From positions 1 through 19,883 of the forward strand of contig CAYUNT010000068.1 of NCBI GenBank assembly GCA_964446285.1: a DNA stretch of 19,883 nucleotides, read 5' to 3'. Shown one piece after another: positions 6,719 through 14,751 of the stretch. The translations under genes were made by a program, and so were the position numbers. How positions within the stretch are numbered: position 1 is the stretch's first letter; each line of letters begins with the position of its first letter. This stretch comes from CAYUNT01 sp964446285. Lineage in GTDB: Bacteria > Sumerlaeota > Sumerlaeia > SLMS01 > CAYUNT01. Under the pieces are notes generated by a model. The model saw only the letters and a program-made list of their open reading frames with translations, did no database searches and was not told the DNA's origin.

Positions 6719-8017
6719 TCAGCGCACGCCGATTCGCGTGATGCGAAACGCAATATCGCCTCCGCTCGCCGCTTCGTGCGCGTCAGAAGGGCCGGACAAG
6801 CTGGATGCCAGGGGGGTGGATGCGCCGGTGTTAACCGCGCGCGCATCGGAAAAATTCCGCACCGGCGCGAACAATCCGGGCGGAAGGCGGCCCTCGCGAA
6901 TCAGAAAACTGCGAACCAATTCCGCGCGGCGCTCCTGCACTCTTGCCGTTTCCGCCAGTCCCGATTCTTGCGATCCTGATGGCGGAAAAGCCGGCGCCGC
7001 AGGCTCGATCGAAACGCAAATTGTCCCCACAAACGGATGCAGGTTTTCGGCCAGCGCCATCAGGGCGTCGCGCCCTCCGGGGTTGATGCGGTCTCCTTCC
7101 TCAAAGACCGGTTTCACGGAACGGACCACCACCTCGTTCGCCTCAACGCGGCAAAACAGTCCCGCGCCCGCGATTTTCACGCACGGCGGCGGCCCGAGCA
7201 AAAGCGCCTGGAGCCTGGCGTCGATCGACCGTGTCGTGCGTTCAATTTCCCCAAGGCGCCCCTCCATGTCTCCGCGGATTGTTTCCGTGTGCGATTTGAT
7301 TTGCGACTCCAACTGATCGCGAGTTTTGTCCAGGCGCTGGCTAAATTGCAGATCGCTCATGCCGCTGCTCTGGCTCACCGCCACCTGCACGGCATCCAGT
7401 TTTGTCATCTGCCTTTCCACGGCGGAGAGGCGGTCGCTGAGGCGGAGAAGAAGTTCTCGCTCGCTCGATGCTGCGGCGTCCGAGCCAGCCTTCGCGGCAT
7501 TCGGCGCGTCTTCCTGCGCGTCCCCTGCATTCTTTCGCGAGCGGGTGGAATCGCCGCCCGGGACAGCAGGTCCCAGGGTTGGCGCCGTATGCCGATTGCC
7601 GCCCTCACGCGAGGAATTGCCGGCGGCGGCTCGACTTCCGGATACCGCGCGCGCCGCCTCCGTCTTCGCGCCTCGCAGCGACACATTCCAAATCAATAGA
7701 ATGGCAATCACGCATATCAGTGCGGCGTAATACATATTAGCGCGAAGGATCAGGTTCGAACCTGGGCGTCCCGCCAAACGGCGGGCGGCATCGATAGCCT
7801 GGCGCGCATCGCCGCGGTGCGCGTCAGACTCCGGAATTGTCTCCCATTCCGCAATTGCCTCGGCGTAGCGCCCCCGCTGCGCCAGGATTTTTCCGCGCAA
7901 CAGGCGCGCCTCGCAAGACCCGCTCGTTCCGGGCCATGCGCTGAGAATATCAAGCGCCGATTGGAATTTCCCTTCGGCGGCCAGACGCCGCGCCGCTTGA
8001 ATCACTGCTTTTTCCAT
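6719..8017 (-). CDS. TPR - membrane helix - coiled coil - OmpA/MotB-like protein
   Basis: The protein has 432 residues. Residues 1-82 are two to three helical TPR-like repeats (RLAAEGKFQSALDIL; ILAQRGRYAEAIAEW), followed by one membrane helix (about 95-114, YYAALICVIAILLIW). A low-complexity Ala/Ser/Gly linker (115-185) leads to a coiled coil (185-272). The end (about 285-392) resembles an OmpA/MotB peptidoglycan-binding domain: EVVVRSVKPVFEEGDRINPGG, then ERRAELVRSFLIREGRLPPGLF. The usual G-H-T-D of the binding loop is not recognisable (VSIEPAAPAF), so peptidoglycan binding may be lost. The likely topology is TPR in the cytoplasm and OmpA-like part in the periplasm, suited to linking the Hsp70 machinery to the envelope. 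The start lies 20 bases after the dnaK-like stop, implying co-transcription. The assignment of the C-terminal domain is moderate. Confidence 0.72.
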   Translation of the reverse strand: MEKAVIQAARRLAAEGKFQSALDILSAWPGTSGSCEARLLRGKILAQRGRYAEAIAEWETIPESDAHRGDARQAIDAARRLAGRPGSNLILRANMYYAALICVIAILLIWNVSLRGAKTEAARAVSGSRAAAGNSSREGGNRHTAPTLGPAVPGGDSTRSRKNAGDAQEDAPNAAKAGSDAAASSERELLLRLSDRLSAVERQMTKLDAVQVAVSQSSGMSDLQFSQRLDKTRDQLESQIKSHTETIRGDMEGRLGEIERTTRSIDARLQALLLGPPPCVKIAGAGLFCRVEANEVVVRSVKPVFEEGDRINPGGRDALMALAENLHPFVGTICVSIEPAAPAFPPSGSQESGLAETARVQERRAELVRSFLIREGRLPPGLFAPVRNFSDARAVNTGASTPLASSLSGPSDAHEAASGGDIAFRITRIGVR

Positions 8018-8037
8018 CAGTATGTTCCCTGTGTGAT

Positions 8038-10638
8038 TTACGAACGACGCAGGTGGCTGAGCGATTCCTCTCCGCCCGGCAGTCCGTCGATGAACTTCTT
8101 TGTGCGTTCGTCGATATCCGAATAAAGGAGTTGGAGCCTTTCATCCGCCCTCTTGATTTCATCCAGATCGTGCTGCGTCAGGTTGTCCGCGCCGCCCTTT
8201 TCGATCAAGCGTCCCAGCAGCGTGTCGGCGTCCTTGAAAGCCTGTCCCTGCTCCTGGTTGACGCGCATTCCGTTAAGCGCCGCCACATGCGCCAGCAAGA
8301 CGAAGAAAGGCGCTTTGCGCATCTTCAGATCGAGCTGGTTTACGTTCTTCTCCACCTCGGCCACGGCCTGCGGATTTCCCGTCGATAGCGCGGCATCAAG
8401 GTCCTGTTCGAGATTGCGAATGACCTTTTCATCCTCGCTTTTGGCGCTGGCGCGCATCCGGCTCAGTTGCTGCGAAATGCGTGGCGCCGCCTGCAATTCC
8501 TCGATCATGTCCACCGATCCGGCCAGTTCGAGCGTATGTTTCCACGCCGCCATTCCCGAGGTGGATTCGCCTTTCTTGAAGCGGTCCAGTTCCTTTTCAA
8601 TCATTGCCATCTGATCCACGCGGTTCATCCTGTCCAGCATTTCCTGAACCTGCGCGATAGGCGAGGATTGATGAATGTCCCCCGTCTTTTTCAGCCGGTC
8701 CTTCTCCACATTCAACCGCGCTTCCACTTTCTCTGCTGTGATGCCAAAATTCTCGCGTTTGAATTCCGCTTCGAACTCTTCATCAATGAGCGGAATGAAC
8801 GCCTTGGCGATGATAAGCCGCTCCTCGCTGACCGCGATTGTGAATTCGACTTTGGTCCCCTGCGGAAGATCGCGAGTGATGCGTTCATCGTTGCCACGAA
8901 TCACCAGCGAACCCACTTGAACGCAGCAATCCGCCCGCTTATTCGCCGTGCCGAACAAATTGGTTATTGACTCAATCACAGGAAACCGCAGCGAGTCTTC
9001 GCGGTTTCCCCGCTCCAGTTTTTTTGCCGTGGCGAATTCGCCGCTTCCCTTCGCCGGAAGCTTGGTTGCCTCCGCCACAAGAACCTGCGTGGAGTTGTCG
9101 CTCAGCGCCACGCCCAGCGAATTGGGCAGCGGCACGCCCCCCGCCCGCGGATATGGGAACCAGATTTCCGGCTCCGCCACTTCGGCTATGGGCCTGCCCT
9201 GCGAATCAAAGGCCGTGGTCGTGAAACGCGAAAGAAAGGGCTTGCCCTTGTCCACAAGCATCAGATCAGCGAAAAAGACCCCATCCTCGCCGATAGGCAG
9301 GCGTCCGCTGTCCCACAGGCCATCCTCGCGGCGGATCGACACGCTGAGTCCCTGCATTCCTGACGGCAGCCCCTGCACCTTGCCCACGATGCTGTTGCGC
9401 GGGATGTTCGACGAGCGCTCCGCTTCGATCGTGATTTTCACGCCTTGGGGGGCGGTATCGGGCACTGCAAATGTCTTGCGGATTTCGTCAGGGATTTCCA
9501 GCGTATTGGCGTGAATCGCCGCGCCCCGGACCACCGCCGTCATTGGATCAATCTTTGCATCGATCTGGATGTTGAGGCGTTCGCTCAAAACCTTGCGGAT
9601 GTATGGGGTTTTCGTCGGCCCGCCTACAAGAATCAGCCGTTCAATGTCGCGCGGCGTCATGCGGTTTTTCCGCAAAAGGCGCTGGCAGATTTCCACAGCG
9701 CGTTCTGCGTAGTGCGCGATCATACGCTGGTATTGATCGCGCGTGAACGGCACTTCCACCAGCACTTCGCGACCGTTGTCGTCCTTGCACAATGGTCCTT
9801 CGATGCGTATCCAGGTTTCCTGCATGCTGGACAATTCGATTTTCGCCTGCTCCACCGCCAGCAGGAGGCGTCCGCGAATTGGGGCGAAGCGCGCTTCGTC
9901 CTCGACGAGCCTTTTGAGCAAGTATTTGCCTACTTTTTTGCCGGGGATGCCGCCCAGTTCGCCCAGCACCCAATCCAGAATATCGCGGGCGAAGCGCTGC
10001 CCGCCCAGGATGTTATCGCCCTCGAATCCATTTTCCGGAACCACGGGTTTGCGGTTGCGCACCACAACAAGCGACACATCGAGCGTTCCGCCGCCGAGGT
10101 CGAAAATCATCCAGGTGCCCCGGTCGCTTTCCGCCTCGAAGCCATAGGCCAGCGCCGCCGCGCACGGCTCGGGAAAAAGTGGGAAATAAGCCAGGCCGGC
10201 CATTTTCGCCGCCTCGCGCGTTCCGTCCGAGGCGTTTTGCTCGAACTTGGCGGGAACGGTTATCACGGCGGCCTTCAAATCGCGCTGCTGATCATTGCGA
10301 TACGCCTGAATCAGCGCGCCGATCACCGTCGCGCCGAGTTCCTGCGCTTTCATCACCTTGCCCGCCGCCGGGAATGCATATCGGTCATCCTGTCCGATAT
10401 TGGGCTTATATCCCGTGTGCCCATTTCCCTCCGAGGCGTCGTTGATCATCATGGCGCTATACGCCGGCGCCCCCACAAGAATCTTGCCTCGGCGGTCCAT
10501 ATAAACAGCGGAAGGCATAACGCCATTGTGGTCGATTGTTTTATTCTGGATCACCCGCGGCTCGGATTGCTCCATGATGGCAATGCTTGAATTCGTGGTT
10601 CCGTGGTCGATTGCGGCGCCTACGTAGCGATCAGACAT
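8038..10638 (-). CDS. divergent DnaK/Hsp70 chaperone with extra inserted domain
   Basis: The protein has 866 residues against about 640 for housekeeping DnaK. The nucleotide-binding domain (1-380) carries phosphate-1 DHGTTNS (11-17, Leu replaced by His), phosphate-2 FDLGGGTLD (179-187) and the adenosine motif VGGPTKTP (338-345), so ATP binding and hydrolysis look intact. Residues about 385-500 form a predicted beta-rich insert not present in DnaK. A substrate-binding beta-domain (about 503-620, VPLPNSLGVAL at the start, VEFTIAVSEERLIIAKA near the end) is followed by a long helical region to 866, about twice the usual lid. The start ATG is preceded by GAAAGGA 10 bases away. It follows the GrpE-like gene by 34 bases and precedes the TPR-OmpA gene by 20. 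It should be the motor of the local chaperone set, not the cell's main DnaK. A gene symbol is withheld because it is a paralogue. Confidence 0.92.
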   Translation of the reverse strand: MSDRYVGAAIDHGTTNSSIAIMEQSEPRVIQNKTIDHNGVMPSAVYMDRRGKILVGAPAYSAMMINDASEGNGHTGYKPNIGQDDRYAFPAAGKVMKAQELGATVIGALIQAYRNDQQRDLKAAVITVPAKFEQNASDGTREAAKMAGLAYFPLFPEPCAAALAYGFEAESDRGTWMIFDLGGGTLDVSLVVVRNRKPVVPENGFEGDNILGGQRFARDILDWVLGELGGIPGKKVGKYLLKRLVEDEARFAPIRGRLLLAVEQAKIELSSMQETWIRIEGPLCKDDNGREVLVEVPFTRDQYQRMIAHYAERAVEICQRLLRKNRMTPRDIERLILVGGPTKTPYIRKVLSERLNIQIDAKIDPMTAVVRGAAIHANTLEIPDEIRKTFAVPDTAPQGVKITIEAERSSNIPRNSIVGKVQGLPSGMQGLSVSIRREDGLWDSGRLPIGEDGVFFADLMLVDKGKPFLSRFTTTAFDSQGRPIAEVAEPEIWFPYPRAGGVPLPNSLGVALSDNSTQVLVAEATKLPAKGSGEFATAKKLERGNREDSLRFPVIESITNLFGTANKRADCCVQVGSLVIRGNDERITRDLPQGTKVEFTIAVSEERLIIAKAFIPLIDEEFEAEFKRENFGITAEKVEARLNVEKDRLKKTGDIHQSSPIAQVQEMLDRMNRVDQMAMIEKELDRFKKGESTSGMAAWKHTLELAGSVDMIEELQAAPRISQQLSRMRASAKSEDEKVIRNLEQDLDAALSTGNPQAVAEVEKNVNQLDLKMRKAPFFVLLAHVAALNGMRVNQEQGQAFKDADTLLGRLIEKGGADNLTQHDLDEIKRADERLQLLYSDIDERTKKFIDGLPGGEESLSHLRRS

Positions 10639-10672
10639 GGCAGTATTTTCCTTTCAGAAAAGTGGGAGTAAC

Positions 10673-11311
10673 TTAGGACGAAGAGGATTGAGAGCGTGGC
10701 GGAACTTGAACAATTCCCTTGGCTGGCTGAAGAAGTTTTCCGCGCAAAAATACAGCGGGCGTTTCGCAAATGCCAATGCGGCGATCCTGGACGTCTGGCG
10801 ATTCCTCGGGCGGTCCAAGCGGCATGAAGTCCGCCCGCCCGTCGTCGTAGAGTTCCCCTCCCAGATCGCGGCATTCGATCTCGTGAGCCTCCAGAAGCCC
10901 GCTGATTTTCTGAAGCGCCAGAGTAATGCCACGCAGTTCGCGCGGCGGAGCATTTTTGGCTTCCATCAGGCGGGCGTTTTTCTGCAGGCGGAAATACGCA
11001 TTGCAAAAACCAAGCACGAAATCCTCTGGCAGCGCGGCGGAATTTGAGGAAGTGAGTGCGGGATTTTCAGAAATGGGAACGGCAGCCGTCGCAGGCGCGG
11101 GAGCGGATTCGGACAACTTTGACTGCGGCGGTTGCGCAGCGGCTTGCGCAGCGGACTGGCTGGCGGCTTTCGCGGCAGACTCCATCGCCTCGTGCATCAG
11201 CGCGCCAAACAACCCGCCCCAATCCTCTTCATCGCTCGCGATCTCCAGGCGAAACTCGGGAGGATACGTCAACTGCCGAAGCCGAAGGATTATGTTATTC
11301 ATGGCATTCAT
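10673..11311 (-). CDS. GrpE-like nucleotide exchange factor (divergent)
   Basis: The protein has 212 residues. The N-terminus (1-60) is helical, followed by a Pro/Ala/Ser linker (60-93). Residues 95-143 form a helical segment ending LQKISGLLEAHEIEC. A short beta part (144-203) runs DLGGELYDDGRADFM...ETPAVFLRGKLLQPAKGIVQV. This follows the GrpE C-terminal pattern: helix, G-V-E-x-I, G-x-x-F-D, then G-Y-x-x-x-x-x-L-R-P-A-x-V-x-V. Position immediately before dnaK supports the call. GrpE proteins release ADP from Hsp70. Its ATG overlaps the stop of the upstream coiled-coil gene (TGATG), so translation is coupled; a second ATG at 11302 is possible. The long dimer helix of normal GrpE is not obvious, so exchange activity is inferred, not shown. 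Confidence 0.62.
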   Translation of the reverse strand: MNAMNNIILRLRQLTYPPEFRLEIASDEEDWGGLFGALMHEAMESAAKAASQSAAQAAAQPPQSKLSESAPAPATAAVPISENPALTSSNSAALPEDFVLGFCNAYFRLQKNARLMEAKNAPPRELRGITLALQKISGLLEAHEIECRDLGGELYDDGRADFMPLGPPEESPDVQDRRIGICETPAVFLRGKLLQPAKGIVQVPPRSQSSSS

Positions 11312-12332
11312 CAGTCACCCGTTAGTTTGAAAAGCATATTCATGGCAAGTTCAGGATTTACCTGCGCCATTTTGCCAACCAAAACTCGTTGTTCCATCGT
11401 AAGCGATGCCATTCGCCGTTCCACTTCGCCTTTCACGATGCGCTCGCACTCGGCGTCGCTGGGTTTTTCGCCATCGCGGAATCCATCCTTCTTGGCGGCT
11501 TTGTAAGGCGGGAAGTCGTTTTTCGCGGATTCCTTTTTGGGGCAAAGCCGCGCCGCCGCCTTTTTCGTCAGGTCCTTGATTTCCGCTTCCATGTGTTCAG
11601 TTTTCTTTTTCCGCTGTTCCGCAAAGGATTTTTGAATGGCCATCCGGCGTGATTCGATTGTGGCCTGAATCTCTTTCTTTTTCGCCTCCAACTCCTCAAC
11701 CGGCTTGGCAAGTTTCTGGCATTTTTCCTGATACACTTGCGTTATGCGCTCTTTTTCCTGAAGAAAAGGGCGTTTTGCCTCATTCATCTGGCGCTCATAT
11801 TCCTGGTTAGCCTGGGCCAGCGCCTTGCTCGCGGGCCGCAAAAGTGTCGCGCGGAATATCCGCCCGGCCACAAAGGCACCCGCCAGGCCAAACAGCCCCG
11901 CCACGACCCCGATCGCCGCGAGAGGCTGATGCGACTGGCTCGGAAGAAACGCCATCACACCCACCACGGCCTCGAGGACGCCGCAACTCAGCAGGGCGAT
12001 AGGCATCTCAACCAGGTGAAATCCGCGAAGACCGCCATACTTCTGTTTTACCTTGTCGTATTGCGCGCGGGCCTCGTTCACCTGCGCCCCCAGCGAGTTT
12101 TGGATGCCCGCGACAGTCTGTTCCGCTTGTTGATCCAGGAGCGCCAATTGTTTTTTATATTCAGCGTCATACCGATCCCGGCGCGGCTTGATCTCGCGAT
12201 TGAGTTTTTCTTCCTGTTCCCGAATCCAAACCTTATGTTTGTCAAACTGCGCGGCATCGCCCTGAATCGCCCGTAGCTCTTCTGCCGCGTAGCGAGCCGC
12301 GCTCTCCGATAACTTTTTTAGGAATTCCCTGG
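11311..12332 (-). CDS. coiled-coil protein with two central membrane helices (5' end lost in assembly gap)
   Basis: The frame stays open from the stop at 11311 to the N run, giving at least 339 residues; the TTG at 12147 is not a natural start because coding continues 61 codons upstream. The visible part begins with charged helices (about 1-110: RYAAEELRA, WIREQEEKLNREIK, AEYKKQLALLDQQ). Two adjacent membrane helices follow (about 130-175, EMPIALLSCGVLEAVVGVMA and AIGVVAGLFGLAGAFVAG), then a second long coiled coil rich in Glu/Lys/Gln (about 180-270) and a helical C-terminal part (MEQRVLVGKMAQVNPELAMNML). I do not recognise the family. Both coiled coils probably lie in the cytoplasm with a membrane hairpin between. 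It overlaps the GrpE-like gene by TGATG. It may be the C-terminal part of the J-like protein across the gap. Confidence 0.7.
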
Positions 12333-12342
12333 NNNNNNNNNN
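12333..12342. other. assembly gap (10 N)
   Basis: Ten N bases mark a scaffold join; the true gap length is unknown. Coding sequence on the minus strand runs into it from both sides in different apparent frames, so any reading across it is unreliable. Confidence 0.98.
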
Positions 12343-14183
12343 CTCATGCTTACAGCCTTGGTTGGCCCCTCCAGGCTGGCAAAACTGGTATAATCAGAAT
12401 TCTCAATGAATACAGCCCAGGTTTTCCCCATGGGATTATCAGAAGAAATACTGGCCGCCTCCCGATTTAACTTATATTGCAATTCCCTCGCTTTGGCGAC
12501 CATATCCCGCGGCGGGGGGTCCAGCCCCTCCAGGCGGATTGTGGAGACATCCACCTTCCCCCCGCCCCCGGAACGGGCCAGCGTTGAGCGCGGAACCAGG
12601 ATTTTCCTCGTTTGCCACTGAATTTGCGCCCCGTGAATGCGGATGATTTTGAACACAGGCATAATCAGCGATTCGTCCGGATCGGCCAGTTGGCCTTCCA
12701 GGAACCAGCACTGCGCCGGATTGGGATACTCCGATTCCGGAATCGTATCGCCATAGAGCGCCTTGGTGTCGTCGCGAATTTGCTGCTCGAATTTTCTGCG
12801 CACGAACAGCGACACAGGCAAATCGAGCAGCCGTTTGTAGAGGATGATCCGGTATTGCACGGCGCGCTGGCGGTCTGCGTCGCTCATTTCCAGTTTGGAA
12901 GTCAACGCCTCCCGGACCGCCTCGCATATCGGATCGAAATCGACCTGAGCCGCCACCTCTTTGGGAAGGCTGATGTCGCCAAACAGACTCGCCTGAATCT
13001 CGAATATCCTGTCAAGAACCGGCCCAAGAACCGCGGCGAGACTCTTGCGCGGCAATTCCTTTGGCGCATCGAGAATCTCCGAACGCACCTTCGCCACCAG
13101 CGGATCCAAACTCTTGCGGACCAGGCTGGTCACGGCGCCAGCCATGAGGGCATTGCGCGGTTCCTGCGGAAAGCCCGAGATGCGAATCAGATGCAGGTGG
13201 CCATACAGCGCATTTGTCTGCTGCGCCTCTTCGTGGGCGCGAATAAACACGGCGTTGAAGCCCAGCAAAAGCTTAGGCAATTCCTCGCGCAGTTTCTCCA
13301 CGTCTTCTGGCTTCACCTGCGGATCGTCATGCGCTTCGATCCGTTCGCGAATGTAATCCCAAAAGGCGCGCTTCTCGATCGTCTCCGCCCAGTAGGTCAA
13401 CGCCTTGAGCCAGTTTTCCTCGCTCCAGCTCGACTCATTGGTGAGAAAACGCATTTCGTCCGCGATGGCGCGGTTGTGATAGACGACCGCAAGCGCATGG
13501 CGGATCAGCATTCCCTCCGGGTCGGGCGGGTCCTCGCAAAGAAGTTCGTTCAGGGCCATCAGGACATTGTCTGAATCGATGCGGCCCTCCTGCTGGATGG
13601 TGGCGAAAATGCCGTCATTCACATGCGGCCAAAGGAGTTCGCACAAAAGCCGCATCCGGGTTTCGCGCAAGCGTCCCGCGCACTCCGCCGGTTCCTCAAT
13701 GGCATGGTGCTGTTCGTAGCCGGTGCCAAGCGAACGGCGCCGCGCCGCATCCGGAGAAAGGCGGCAGATGCCCCGGAACTGATTCAATTTCATTTCAAGT
13801 TCGTCGGTTTCCACGCTGGCCGGAAGGGCCATAAGGCGGAATCCATTGCGAAGATACAAATCCGCCGAGGGCTTTTCGCCAAGAATCTCCGCGCCAAGCG
13901 GAGCGGAAAAAATCCGCGCCGGACTGTGCGCGTGCCGCCCTCCGCCCGCCGCGCCACTCGCTCCCACCGCGACGGACTTGGCTGCGGAAGCCGCTGGAGA
14001 TTGAACGCTTGCTGCCATCGTTCCTGCCCCCTTCCGAATCCCATTCGCCTGTTGCACCGGCTGCGTTTGCGCTCCCGCAAGAAAGCCCGTCCGCAATGCC
14101 CGGAGATGCCGGTCCTTGATAGCCTGAAGAGTGTCGTGCAGCTGCTGCAACGCCTGCTGGCGGAGCCATTCCTCCGAATTCAT
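12343..14183 (-). CDS. large helical protein with degenerate J-like segment (3' end lost in assembly gap)
   Basis: At least 613 residues are visible. A helical N-terminus (1-35) and a low-complexity Ala/Ser/Gly/Gln stretch (36-90) precede RNGFRLMALPASVETDELE (112-130), then a helix and SPD (143-145). This resembles a J-domain (Y-x-V-L-G-V-x-x-x-A-T-x-x-E-I, helix II, HPD) with Ser in place of the key His and no clear remaining helices. Residues 165-470 are mostly helical. At the gap edge, MGKTWAVFIENSDYTSFASL resembles the first strand and Asn-Ser-x-Tyr of caspase-like (C14) peptidases; this is tentative. ATG 14183 is preceded by AGGA and lies 10 bases after the small TolR-like gene's stop. 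Context with Hsp70 and a GrpE-like protein supports a co-chaperone or client adaptor. Whether it continues into the coiled-coil gene cannot be told. Confidence 0.7.
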
Positions 14184-14193
14184 TCGCCTGTTC

Positions 14194-14526
14194 CTATGAA
14201 CCGCCCAATTGCTTCAGACGGCAATAGGATTTCCATCGCTCGCGCTGGACTTCGGCGCGCTCCACCGGCGCCTGCATGTGCACCCCGATTCCACGCGCCG
14301 CATCCCGCGCCCGGAAAAACACATCGCGATCCGAATCCGCTGGAACATACGCCTCGATGAAACAACGATTCGGATCGATTGTGCGGCAAAACGCCTGTAA
14401 TGCGCTGCCCGCTGAGTCCAGTTCCGACGCCGGAGTCGAGGAGCCGTCGTGCATCAACACCCGCCCGCCTTCGCAGAGGATGTGTTCCACGGTCAGTTCA
14501 ATCGGTTGATTGGGATCGATTTTCAT
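14194..14526 (-). CDS. small protein resembling the ExbD/TolR periplasmic domain, without membrane helix
   Basis: The protein has 110 residues. The pattern is a strand (IELTVEHILC), GGRVLMHDG, a helix (ASELDSAGSALQAFC), DPNRCFIEAYVPADSDRDVF, then RARDAARGIGVHM. It follows the ExbD/TolR C-terminal domain (x-V-x-V-x-x-x-G-x-I, helix, x-x-V-x-I-x-A-D-x-x-x-x-Y-x-x-V-x-x-x-x-D-x-x-R-x-A-G-I). The N-terminal membrane helix of that family is absent and there is no signal peptide, so if the match is right it acts in the cytoplasm or is a detached module. ATG 14526 was chosen for AGGAG 9 bases upstream (14536-14540); the in-frame TTG at 14544 has no such site. It lies 225 bases after the Ig/ExbD-like gene and 10 before the J-like gene. 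Family assignment is moderate; existence as a gene is well supported. Confidence 0.65.
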   Translation of the reverse strand: MKIDPNQPIELTVEHILCEGGRVLMHDGSSTPASELDSAGSALQAFCRTIDPNRCFIEAYVPADSDRDVFFRARDAARGIGVHMQAPVERAEVQRERWKSYCRLKQLGGS

Positions 14527-14751
14527 ATCAAGGTGCTCCTGCAACCTTCGCGAATGCCTTTATGCGAGATTCAGGCCAAAAGACGCGGCGAAGCAATAAT
14601 AGCGCAACTCATTTCATATCAGTCGTTCATCAGATGGATTTTTGCACATCGCCTATATTGGGTTCTCCTGCCCGTTCGATATTCAGACTCCCAAAGTCCG
14701 GCGTTCGAACTCACCGCCCTTCCCTTGCCGGCTTTGCTAATTGTCACATGT

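Noticed and set aside
9445..10590. Plus-strand open frame of 381 codons opposite the Hsp70 gene
   Set aside because: It is a mirror of the high-GC Hsp70 gene; the composition is His/Arg/Phe-rich with no recognisable domain.
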